From DHVE2 group archaeon (GTDB lineage Archaea; Thermoplasmatota; Thermoplasmata; Thermoplasmatales; Aciduliprofundaceae): a stretch of 11,705 nt of DNA. Location of the stretch: the NCBI GenBank assembly GCA_015520975.1, contig WAOZ01000198.1:1-11705 (forward strand), read 5' to 3'. Below the pieces are notes generated by a model. It was not told the origin of the DNA and did no database searches. It saw only the letters and a list, made by a program, of their open reading frames with translations. A program made the position numbers and the translations under genes. Positions 1-6,752 of the stretch are shown here, one piece after another (the first letter of the stretch is position 1; each line of letters opens with the position of its first letter).

Positions 1-863
1 CCATGAGGGAGGTGCTTATAGAGAAACCGAATGTGCACTGGGACGACATAGGTGGCCTGGAAGATGTGAAGCAGGAGCTCCGTGAAGTCGTTGAATGGCC
101 CATGAAATACAGAAAGTTATTCGCACATATGAATGTGAAAATCCCGAAGGGTATTCTGCTCTACGGTCCGCCGGGCACCGGTAAAACACTGCTTGCAAAG
201 GCCGTGGCCACAGAGAGCGAGGCGAATTTCATAAGCGTAAAAGGCCCTGAGTTCCTGAGCAAATGGGTGGGCGAGAGTGAAAAAGCCGTGCGTGAGGTGT
301 TCCGCAAAGCCCGTCAGGCTGCTCCGTGTGTGGTGTTCATAGATGAAATCGATGCTGTCGCACCGATGCGCGGTAGAGACCTTGGAACACATGTAACCGA
401 AAGAGTCGTTTCGCAGATACTCACTGAAATGGATGGCCTTGAAGAACTGCACAATGTCACGGTTATAGCAGCCACAAACCGTCCCGACATACTGGATCCA
501 GCGCTTCTGAGACCGGGCAGATTCGACAGATTGATATATGTGCCAGTGCCAGACTTGAAAGCCAGAGAGGAAATATTCAAGATCCATCTGAGAGGCAGAC
601 CCCTTGCAGAGGATGTCAGTATAGAAAAACTTGCAGAGATGACCGAAGGTTATACAGGCGCGGATATAGAAGCAGTATGCAACGAAGCAACAATGCTTGC
701 CGTGAGAGAGTACATAATGAGCGGAAAAGATCCGGAGAATCCCAAAAATGCTAAGATATCAATGAAGCACTTTGAAGAGGCGCTGAAAAAAGTAAAACCA
801 CTGTCGAAAGAAGAGCGGGAAATGTATGAAAGAATGGCCGATCGATTCAGAAGGAGGGATTGA
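1..863 (+). CDS. Cdc48/VAT-family AAA ATPase, C-terminal (D2) part, 5' truncated by window edge
   Basis: This is the second ATPase domain and C-terminus of a Cdc48/p97/VAT-type unfoldase, a cytosolic hexamer that threads ubiquitin-like-tagged or misfolded proteins towards the proteasome. The frame is open to the left edge, and the Met at base 3 sits inside the conserved linker 'MREV..E.PNV.W.DIGGL', so it is internal and not the real start. Counting from that Met, Walker A GPPGTGKT is at 55-62, the pore loop KWVGES at 87-92, Walker B VVFIDE at 110-115, sensor-1 Asn 159, and the arginine fingers lie in LLRPGRFDR at 168-176. The alpha-helical lid (GYTGADIEAVC) follows. The protein ends about 50 residues after the lid begins to close, with a basic tail RFRRRD. 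A T-rich stretch follows the stop. Only the D1 and N domains are missing, off the window. The family call is firm; a single-AAA homologue cannot be excluded from this fragment. Confidence 0.93.
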   Translation, partial: MREVLIEKPNVHWDDIGGLEDVKQELREVVEWPMKYRKLFAHMNVKIPKGILLYGPPGTGKTLLAKAVATESEANFISVKGPEFLSKWVGESEKAVREVFRKARQAAPCVVFIDEIDAVAPMRGRDLGTHVTERVVSQILTEMDGLEELHNVTVIAATNRPDILDPALLRPGRFDRLIYVPVPDLKAREEIFKIHLRGRPLAEDVSIEKLAEMTEGYTGADIEAVCNEATMLAVREYIMSGKDPENPKNAKISMKHFEEALKKVKPLSKEEREMYERMADRFRRRD

Positions 864-886
864 TTTTCCCTCTTTTTCAAATTTTT
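864..886 (+). terminator. T-rich terminator after the Cdc48 gene
   Basis: Directly after the TGA stop come runs of T4, T5 and T5 within 23 bases. This is the form archaeal RNA polymerase uses to terminate without a hairpin. The next gene converges and ends 4 bases later. Confidence 0.55.
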
Positions 887-890
887 AAAC

Positions 891-1559
891 TCAAGAATTG
901 ATTATCTTTTCGTATTCTTCCTCCGAGAGGTACACTGGGTGATATGTTATCCCCAGGTTGCTCAGATTTCTCACAAACGCCCTGAGATGGTTCTCAGAAC
1001 CGTTGATTAGCATATTGTACACATACTGGATGTCCTGATTATCCGTTTTATTGAGCCAGGTCTGGATATCAACGATATCCAATTCCTCTATGTTTGCACC
1101 TACAATCAGTGCTTCTGTGCTCGATTGCTTTACTCTCGAAGTGAGATTGTAATAAAGTTTCTGAATTGTCTCGTTTTTATACACTCCCGGCGTGGATACA
1201 TACGGATCCGTGAGATTGTATTTTTCTATCAGTATTCCAACCATATCCGTGTGGAACTGCTCAGACTGAGATATTTTATCGAATATCTGAAAACCCCAGA
1301 GATCATACGCATACAGATACACATCTCTCGCGAGTTTTTCCTCCTCACGCATGTACAAAAGTCCCTGTATCTCTTCGGCGCTGAGATTCTGATACGGTAG
1401 CGAATAAATATAGCTCTTAACGGACTCCAGGTTCTGAGGATAAGTATTCTCATTTGTTGAGGTGTTGTTTTCAGGTTGCGTCAGGATAATGTAAGCACTT
1501 GCACCAACAAGCGTGCATATGAGCACTGGTATGATTATATATTTGATTTTGTCATCCAT
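891..1559 (-). CDS. Exported, membrane-anchored DUF2202 (ferritin-like) protein
   Basis: A 222-residue protein with an N-terminal hydrophobic helix (residues about 7-27, after MDDKIK), then a polar Asn/Thr linker, then a DUF2202 domain (about 55-218). The family is predicted to be a ferritin-like four-helix bundle; its function is not established. Acidic and His positions that could bind a di-metal centre are visible: MREEEKLARD at 70-79, SEQFH at 99-103, IEELDI at 157-162 and SENHLRAF at 188-195. Each sits in a different predicted helix. Several N-x-S/T sequons fit an extracytoplasmic location. A Shine-Dalgarno sequence GAGGTGAT lies 5 bases before the ATG and supports this start. It is divergent from the large cell-wall-hydrolase-like gene and shares its 144-bp upstream region, so co-regulation is possible. 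A role in metal or redox chemistry outside the cell is inference only. Confidence 0.85.
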   Translation of the reverse strand: MDDKIKYIIIPVLICTLVGASAYIILTQPENNTSTNENTYPQNLESVKSYIYSLPYQNLSAEEIQGLLYMREEEKLARDVYLYAYDLWGFQIFDKISQSEQFHTDMVGILIEKYNLTDPYVSTPGVYKNETIQKLYYNLTSRVKQSSTEALIVGANIEELDIVDIQTWLNKTDNQDIQYVYNMLINGSENHLRAFVRNLSNLGITYHPVYLSEEEYEKIINS

Positions 1560-1564
1560 AATTT

Positions 1565-1572
1565 ATCACCTC
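1565..1572 (-). promoter_or_regulatory. Shine-Dalgarno site of the DUF2202 gene
   Basis: On the minus strand this reads GAGGTGAT, complementary to the usual archaeal 16S rRNA 3' end (..ATCACCTC..), 5 bases upstream of the ATG. It is one of only two strong ribosome-binding sites seen in the window and fixes the start codon. Confidence 0.8.
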
Positions 1573-1604
1573 ATCAATATTTTGCTCTCATTAGTGGATC
1601 GTTT

Positions 1605-1624
1605 CCAATTATATTTTTTGGTAC
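1605..1624 (-). promoter_or_regulatory. BRE/TATA promoter of the DUF2202 gene
   Basis: The minus strand reads ACCAAAAAATATAATT: an A-rich BRE-like stretch followed by a TATA-like box. Transcription would start about 25 bases downstream, near 1587, giving a leader of roughly 28 bases that contains the Shine-Dalgarno site. Confidence 0.5.
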
Positions 1625-1625
1625 G

Positions 1626-1669
1626 GTTATCGAATGGAGATAATGTTCATAGGCTTCATCGTTATCGAA
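1626..1669. repeat. Direct repeat GTTATCGAA, two copies 35 bases apart
   Basis: GTTATCGAA occurs at 1626-1634 and again at 1661-1669 within the divergent intergenic region. The second copy runs into the BRE of the rightward promoter and the first lies just upstream of the leftward promoter. This is the expected geometry for a shared regulator, but the repeat is short and may be chance. Confidence 0.35.
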
Positions 1670-1681
1670 AAATTTAATAAA
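1666..1681 (+). promoter_or_regulatory. BRE/TATA promoter of the large hydrolase gene
   Basis: CGAAAAATTTAATAAA resembles the archaeal BRE plus TATA consensus. Its TATA part centres near 1676, about 27 bases before the ATG at 1704, so the mRNA should be leaderless or nearly so. No Shine-Dalgarno sequence is at usable spacing, which agrees. Confidence 0.6.
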
Positions 1682-1688
1682 CGGTGAG

Positions 1689-1703
1689 ACCATTATAAAT
1701 GGT
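1689..1703. repeat. Perfect inverted repeat abutting the hydrolase start codon
   Basis: ACCAT-TATAA-ATGGT is a perfect 5-bp dyad with a 5-base spacer. It ends at the base before the ATG and covers the predicted transcription start. It could be an operator or just an AT-rich coincidence. Confidence 0.35.
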
Positions 1704-4700
1704 ATGAGATGGTTTTCTGCACGAAGAAGGAAAATCCTAGTGTTTCTCATAGTAATTTTCATATCCTTCAATTTCCTGACGCTAACAGAGACAGAAAAAG
1801 AGACCAACATCTCCGTGCATCTCTCGAAAGCTTTACCACCCGTATATTATAACAGAACCGCCGCGGTGGGCTATGCATACAGATGGTACAACCTCAGAAA
1901 TCCACATTATCAGGATTTCACCTCCAGCGGTGGAGATTGTGCCAATTTTGTATCCCAGTGTTTAATTGCGGGTGGATTGTCTCTGCACAACGGCACGAAC
2001 GGCGTGGGTTACGGAGTATATCCCGACAGTGATAGACCCACACTTTACAGCAACGGCACGATTCCATATTGCGATTATCTTCATCTGAACCTCATCAACT
2101 ACCAGCCGGTTAGATACGCGTATGTGACAACCGCAAACGCCACGATTCCATCGTGGATGGAGATAGGCGATGTCGTGATATTCGGCAACAGCACCGATCC
2201 CTGGCAGCATGCAATGCTTGTTGTATGGCGAAACGCCACGGATCTCGGTCTGGCCGCCCACACAACCGATGTGTGGAATATATCTTTCTGGACAGAACTC
2301 AGCTATTTTGGGAGAGCGAATTTCTATCACATCATTTCCACAGGATACAATAATACGGAATTCGTGTTCGAGGTAAAGGCTTCAACGCTAAATGTCCGTG
2401 TTGGTCCGGGCACAAACGACCTCGGAACGCTCTATCAGGATATAGGCGACATACACAGAGGCGAAAGATATGTGGCTTTCCAAACCGTCGTGGATTCAAA
2501 TGGAAATGTGTGGTATCATTTCTGGTACGACGACCGCGCTGCCTGGTGCGCTGCAGTTTACGGTGGGAATGTTTACGCCGAGCCCGTGGGAATAAACAGA
2601 TATCTGGAAGTGCATGTATCAAGGTACCTTAATGTACGCACAGGTCCAGGAACTTCCTACACAGATATTGGTGAGGTTTATCCCGGTATGCGGTTCTATC
2701 CAATTTATGTATTCAATGGAGCGAGTGGGAAATGGGTTGAATATTTCTGGGAAGGTAGAAAGGTCTGGAGTTATGAACCCTATGTATATCTTGGCAATTA
2801 CACCCTTCCAGCAAAGAATCTCACCCGTGTATTTTTCGGATTTTACCCGTACTGGCTTGGAACAAATCACTCTTTTATTCAGTGGGATAAGATTTCACAC
2901 ATAGCATGGTTTTCGATATCTTTGAATTCCGACGGTACCGTGGCCAATTATAACGGCTGGCCCACCACTTGGGATTCTCTGGTAACGGATGCTCATATAA
3001 ACAGCACCAAGGTGCTAATAACCGCAACGCTATTTGGCTCGACATCGATAGATACATTGCTCAGAAACTCCACCTACCGGGCAACCGCAGTTAATAATCT
3101 CGTAAACGCCGTGCTGAGCGGATACGCAGATGGGGTCTGCATCGATTTTGAGACACCACCCAGCGGTGATGGTTATTATCTATCGCTCTTTATGCGCGAA
3201 CTTAAAGAGAATCTAACCGCTCAAAATCCGGATTACAGCCTTGCACTGTGTCTATCCCCATATCCATGGTCAACACAAGTATGGGGCGATGCGGGATTAT
3301 TTGATGCGCTCAATTCATATGTCGATTACTATTTCCTGATGGGCTACGATTATTACTGGAGCGGAAGCAGTACCACCGGCGCATGCGGTGCGCTGTTCTC
3401 ACCGAACGGCGTGGATGCATACGACGCTATTCTGAAATATCTCTCCTACGGTGCCAACAGAACGCGTTTCATCTACGGCGTACCCTATTACGGCTATGAC
3501 TGGCCAGTTTCGTCCACATCGTATTCCACTCCGGGTGCAGCCACAACAGGTACTGGCTCATCAAGAACATACAGTTCCGCCATGTATTATCTGAGCGCTT
3601 ACGGTGCCACGCTGCAGTGGAACACAACATTCAAATCGCCCTGGTTCTGGTATTATAACGGCACTGCATACAGACAGATATGGTTCGATAATGCCACATC
3701 AATCGGCTACAAATACGAACTTGTGAATAGACTGGATCTTGCAGGAGCAGGTACATGGGCACTTGGCTATGATAAAAGCACCACGGCGTTATGGGATATG
3801 ATCTCCAGAAAACTTGGAAATTTCTCAATAGATATCTTATATCCGTCACCATCATCGGTTATCGGCGGAACCATAAACGGCACGGTAATCGTTAAAGGCG
3901 GCGCGCATTCGCTTAGATACCGTGTGAACGGTGGAAACTGGCAGAACGCATCTCCACGCATAAATCTGCATGATGAATGGAAATATGTTGGAGGTGTGCC
4001 TTACAGAGCTTATGTGCAGATTTGGAATTTTTACATTGATACAAACACGATGCTTCCCGGATACCTAACCGTGGAATTCGAAGTGAATAACTCTCTGGGA
4101 TTCGTAAAAACATGGAACATAACATACTATGTTCAGAGAAATGTGGCTCTAAACGGTTCCGCTTTCGGTTCTTCGGATGCATATGCTCTCAACGACGACA
4201 TCGATTATGTGGATCCCTATTCCGGATACGCATCAAATGACCTTGGAAAACCGCTTTATCTCGTTCTTCCGAGAAATTACACCATAAAAGGATTCAAATT
4301 CCATCTCTGGGACGGCGACGCGAGATACTATCAGTACAAGATTTCAGTATCCAGAGACAACAAAACATGGGTTGAGGTGGTTAACCGAACAAACGGCACA
4401 TGGAGAGGCTGGCAGTGGGTGAATTTCGCACCGGGTTCCGTTGTGTGCAAATACATAAAAATAAATGTAACATACAATTCCGCAAACCAGTGGTACCATA
4501 TAATCGAGTTCAAAGTATTCGCTTACGATGATCCTGTGCTTGCGGGTTTCGTAAAAGACAACACAGGCGTTCCACTGGCCAATATAACCTTGACCGTCAA
4601 AAATACCAGAACGGGAGAATATGTGAATGTAACCACAGATTCGCACGGGTACTATGAGGTATCGTTAACGAGCATTAATGCAACGCAGGGAGATCTGATC

Positions 4701-4907
4701 AATGTATCCATTTCCAGTCCGGGCTATTACGGCTACGGTACCATTAAAACAAATCTTCTGAACCCCGCACCCACTTTAAATATAACTGCAACACCGCAGC
4801 CAGTACCTGAACTGAACGGCACCATTGCGCTGATATCACTGATGCTCTTCATCGTTATTGCATTTAAGAAGAGAGAAAAGGGAAACCGCGGAGCCATCAG
4901 ACCATAG
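1704..4907 (+). CDS. Exported multidomain amidase_6 / SH3b / GH18 cell-wall hydrolase-like protein
   Basis: A 1067-residue secreted, surface-anchored protein. Order seen: signal peptide or anchor (RRRK then hydrophobic, 7-26); amidase_6-like NlpC/P60-type domain (about 45-210) with GGDCANFVSQC and nucleophile Cys79, candidate His169 (PWQHAM) and His186/Asp189; SH3b domain 1 (about 220-291, LNVRVGPG) and 2 (about 300-364, LNVRTGPG); GH18 barrel (about 374-704) with DGVCIDFE at 476-483 (acid Glu483, Asp481), MGYDYYW at 546-552 and GVPYYGYDWP at 592-601; a beta-sandwich region (about 706-812); an F5/8 type C-like domain (about 813-941); a carboxypeptidase-regulatory-like domain (about 944-1018); and a C-terminal helix after PVPELN (1033-1055) followed by KKREKG. 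The GH18 part resembles SleL/YaaH spore peptidoglycan N-acetylglucosaminidases more than chitinases. SH3b domains usually bind bacterial wall. Many N-glycosylation sequons are present. Likely role (inference): cleaving peptides and glycans of bacterial peptidoglycan, for defence or feeding. Chitin or another surface glycan is the alternative substrate. Confidence 0.87.
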   Translation: MRWFSARRRKILVFLIVIFISFNFLTLTETEKETNISVHLSKALPPVYYNRTAAVGYAYRWYNLRNPHYQDFTSSGGDCANFVSQCLIAGGLSLHNGTNGVGYGVYPDSDRPTLYSNGTIPYCDYLHLNLINYQPVRYAYVTTANATIPSWMEIGDVVIFGNSTDPWQHAMLVVWRNATDLGLAAHTTDVWNISFWTELSYFGRANFYHIISTGYNNTEFVFEVKASTLNVRVGPGTNDLGTLYQDIGDIHRGERYVAFQTVVDSNGNVWYHFWYDDRAAWCAAVYGGNVYAEPVGINRYLEVHVSRYLNVRTGPGTSYTDIGEVYPGMRFYPIYVFNGASGKWVEYFWEGRKVWSYEPYVYLGNYTLPAKNLTRVFFGFYPYWLGTNHSFIQWDKISHIAWFSISLNSDGTVANYNGWPTTWDSLVTDAHINSTKVLITATLFGSTSIDTLLRNSTYRATAVNNLVNAVLSGYADGVCIDFETPPSGDGYYLSLFMRELKENLTAQNPDYSLALCLSPYPWSTQVWGDAGLFDALNSYVDYYFLMGYDYYWSGSSTTGACGALFSPNGVDAYDAILKYLSYGANRTRFIYGVPYYGYDWPVSSTSYSTPGAATTGTGSSRTYSSAMYYLSAYGATLQWNTTFKSPWFWYYNGTAYRQIWFDNATSIGYKYELVNRLDLAGAGTWALGYDKSTTALWDMISRKLGNFSIDILYPSPSSVIGGTINGTVIVKGGAHSLRYRVNGGNWQNASPRINLHDEWKYVGGVPYRAYVQIWNFYIDTNTMLPGYLTVEFEVNNSLGFVKTWNITYYVQRNVALNGSAFGSSDAYALNDDIDYVDPYSGYASNDLGKPLYLVLPRNYTIKGFKFHLWDGDARYYQYKISVSRDNKTWVEVVNRTNGTWRGWQWVNFAPGSVVCKYIKINVTYNSANQWYHIIEFKVFAYDDPVLAGFVKDNTGVPLANITLTVKNTRTGEYVNVTTDSHGYYEVSLTSINATQGDLINVSISSPGYYGYGTIKTNLLNPAPTLNITATPQPVPELNGTIALISLMLFIVIAFKKREKGNRGAIRP

Positions 4908-5150
4908 CTTTCGCTCTCCTTTTTTATCCGCTTTAAGCAAAAGATATCTATTTCTCTGTTTCAACGGGATTATGAAATATTCTTCATAGTCTTTCCCGTT
5001 AAAAAGCACAAGCTTTGTCTTGTTTTCCGCTCTTTTTCCCGTGTTCAAATCAAGGTATTCGTATCTTACGAATGTGCCGTGATCCACCAGTTTGCGAACT
5101 TCTCTCTTACCTTTCTTGGTTATGGTAATTACCTCAGGCGGGTATTCCAT
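4836..5150 (-). CDS. Small basic protein of unknown function (104 aa)
   Basis: I do not recognise this family. The product is lysine/arginine-rich, has no membrane segment, and residues about 5-80 alternate polar and hydrophobic in a way that suggests a small beta-rich fold (VITITKKGK, TKLVLFNGKDYEEYFIIPL). The C-terminal 24 codons lie antisense to the last 72 bases of the large hydrolase gene, a tail-to-tail overlap. Evidence that it is real: the composition is protein-like, it fills a stretch with no other gene, and a BRE/TATA-like box (5171-5188) centres about 25 bases before its ATG, fitting a leaderless mRNA. That box lies just past the guaB stop, so the gene need not depend on guaB transcription. 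The overlapped tail looks less constrained and a shorter relative elsewhere would not surprise me. Confidence 0.62.
   Translation of the reverse strand: MEYPPEVITITKKGKREVRKLVDHGTFVRYEYLDLNTGKRAENKTKLVLFNGKDYEEYFIIPLKQRNRYLLLKADKKGERKLWSDGSAVSLFSLLKCNNDEEHQ
4915..4926 (+). terminator. Oligo-T terminator after the hydrolase gene
   Basis: A T6 run at 4920-4925, preceded by a pyrimidine-rich stretch, begins 13 bases after the TAG stop. On the other strand the same bases are lysine codons of the overlapping 104-residue gene. Confidence 0.45.
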
Positions 5151-5170
5151 GGTAGTTTGTATGATACCGG

Positions 5171-5188
5171 GATATTTATCGTTTTTCG
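5171..5188 (-). promoter_or_regulatory. BRE/TATA promoter of the 104-residue gene
   Basis: The minus strand reads CGAAAAACGATAAATATC. The TATA part centres near 5176, about 25 bases before the ATG at 5150, and predicts a leaderless transcript. No Shine-Dalgarno sequence is present. Confidence 0.55.
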
Positions 5189-5193
5189 TGTTA

Positions 5194-6642
5194 TTAACTC
5201 ATCGGGTAGTTCGGTGCTTCGCTTATAATATTCACATCGTGCGGGTGGCTCTCCCTGAGCCCTGCACCTGTGATTTTCACAAATCTTGCTTTTTTATGCA
5301 GTTCCGCTATGTTTCTGGCACCCACATAACCCATACCTGATTTCATTCCGCCCACAAGCTGGTACAGCACCTCTTTCACCTTACCCTTGTACGGCACTGC
5401 GGCTTCAACACCTTCAGGTACGAGTTTTCCACGTCCGAGCTTCCCGTATCTGTCAGAATGTCCCTTCTGCAGCGCTGCCACCGAGCCCATTCCCCTGTAA
5501 ACTTTGAATTTTCTGCCCCCGATTATTATCTCCCTGCCCGGGGATTCCTCGGTGCCCGCAAGCAAACTGCCGAGCATTACACCACTAGCTCCCGCAGCCA
5601 GCGCCTTAACTATATCACCGGAGTATCTGATACCGCCATCCGCAATTACGGGCACATTATATTCCTTAGCCACATCGGCCACCATAGAAATCGCTTCCAG
5701 TTGCGGAACCCCTATACCCGCAACAACGCGGGTTGTACATATGGAGCCGGGACCTATGCCGACACGCAATCCGTCCACATCCAGCGCGATCAAGTCTTCA
5801 GCAGCCTCACGAGTTGCGATGTTTCCCACGATTATGTCTATGCCAATCACCGCACGCATCTTCTTTATGCTTTTCATAACATTTTCGTTATGCGCATGTG
5901 CGGTATCCACAACTATCACATCAACTTCCGCATTTTCCAACATTTTCGCCCTGTCAATATCAAAGGGTCCTACCGCGGCACCCACCATCAGCCTGCCCTC
6001 AGAATCGCGCGATGCATTCGGGTACTTTTCTCTTTTGAGTATGTCCTTTGCGGTTATAAGCCCCACAAGCTTACCATTCTTAACTATGGGGAGCTTTTCA
6101 ATACGATGTTTGTGCATTATCTTTATCGCCTCGTCAAGGGTTATACCCTCCTCGGCAGTAATAACATCCCTAGTCATAAGCTCCGAGACCTTTATCTTCT
6201 CACCACTGTAAAAACGAATGTCTCTGTTTGTCAGTATACCAACCAGTTTTCCATCCTCAACAACAGGTAATCCCGCGATATTGTTTTCTCGCATGATTTT
6301 CTCCGCTTCTTCAATTGTAGTATCGGGTGTTATCGTGTGCAACTCTTTAATCACAAGGCTCTCCTCTCGTTTCACCTTGCGCACCATACCAACCTGCTCG
6401 TTCACGGGCATATTTCTATGTATAATTCCAAGCGCACCGAATTCGGCCATGGCTATTGCCATCCTCTCTTCCGTAACCGTATCCATGGGAGAGCTCAAAA
6501 TCGGCACATTTAGGGTTATATTCCTCGTGATTTTGGAGGACACATCAACATCCTTGGGCTCAACAGAACTGCGCATCGGGAGCAAAAGCACATCGTCGAA
6601 TGTGAGGCCCGTTATTGCGCTCCTCAATTTTTCTTCAAACAT
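5194..6642 (-). CDS. guaB: Inosine-5'-monophosphate dehydrogenase
   Basis: GuaB oxidises IMP to XMP with NAD+, the committed step to guanine nucleotides; it is a cytosolic tetramer. The 482-residue protein has the usual layout: an (alpha/beta)8 barrel starting at GLTFDDVLLLP (12-22), an inserted pair of CBS domains (about 93-146 and 152-205), and the rest of the barrel. The catalytic Cys302 is in GPGSICTTR (297-305). NAD and IMP contact regions VVDTAHAH (244-251), IADGGIR (333-339), GSL (358-360) and YRGMGS (382-387) are present, as is the flap Arg398-Tyr399. The frame is open for 36 more codons upstream, but that extension has no family similarity and covers the promoter. I start at MFEEK because a TTTTAAAT box lies 25 bases upstream, giving a leaderless mRNA. 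The neighbouring 104-residue gene has its own promoter. PurH, which supplies IMP, is at the right edge of the window. Confidence 0.96.
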   Translation of the reverse strand: MFEEKLRSAITGLTFDDVLLLPMRSSVEPKDVDVSSKITRNITLNVPILSSPMDTVTEERMAIAMAEFGALGIIHRNMPVNEQVGMVRKVKREESLVIKELHTITPDTTIEEAEKIMRENNIAGLPVVEDGKLVGILTNRDIRFYSGEKIKVSELMTRDVITAEEGITLDEAIKIMHKHRIEKLPIVKNGKLVGLITAKDILKREKYPNASRDSEGRLMVGAAVGPFDIDRAKMLENAEVDVIVVDTAHAHNENVMKSIKKMRAVIGIDIIVGNIATREAAEDLIALDVDGLRVGIGPGSICTTRVVAGIGVPQLEAISMVADVAKEYNVPVIADGGIRYSGDIVKALAAGASGVMLGSLLAGTEESPGREIIIGGRKFKVYRGMGSVAALQKGHSDRYGKLGRGKLVPEGVEAAVPYKGKVKEVLYQLVGGMKSGMGYVGARNIAELHKKARFVKITGAGLRESHPHDVNIISEAPNYPMS

Positions 6643-6663
6643 AGTGGTGTAATGTTTCAATGA

Positions 6664-6680
6664 TTTAAAAGTTTCCCTGA
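6664..6680 (-). promoter_or_regulatory. BRE/TATA promoter of guaB
   Basis: The minus strand reads GGGAAACTTTTAAAT, an A-rich BRE-like part then TTTTAAA, centred about 25 bases before the ATG at 6642. It supports leaderless initiation and the shorter GuaB start. Confidence 0.6.
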
Positions 6681-6708
6681 AACCGGCGATGAAATGATGC
6701 CATAACAA

Positions 6709-6730
6709 TCGAAGAAATAAAATTATATAA
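6709..6730 (+). promoter_or_regulatory. BRE/TATA promoter of the thioesterase gene
   Basis: CGAAGAAATAAAATTATATAA holds a strong TATA-like box (ATTATATAA) centred about 26 bases before the ATG at 6753, with a purine/A-rich BRE-like lead-in. A leaderless mRNA is expected. It is back to back with the guaB promoter in a 110-bp gap. Confidence 0.62.
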
Positions 6731-6752
6731 TGATGCACTAGATATCCCATCT

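Noticed and set aside
117..587. 156-codon minus-strand open frame inside the Cdc48 gene
   Set aside because: It is antisense to the conserved AAA core and its composition is not protein-like.
1574..1810. 78-codon minus-strand frame across the intergenic region and the hydrolase signal peptide
   Set aside because: It covers both divergent promoters and the start of a confident gene, and shows no family or start signal.
2332..2904. Several 80-96 codon frames within the SH3b region of the hydrolase
   Set aside because: These are shadows of the large gene, which is continuous with recognisable domains throughout.
5458..6270. Long plus-strand open frames (270 and 235 codons) across guaB
   Set aside because: They are antisense to a full, well-conserved IMP dehydrogenase, have no recognisable domain, and have no promoter or ribosome-binding site.
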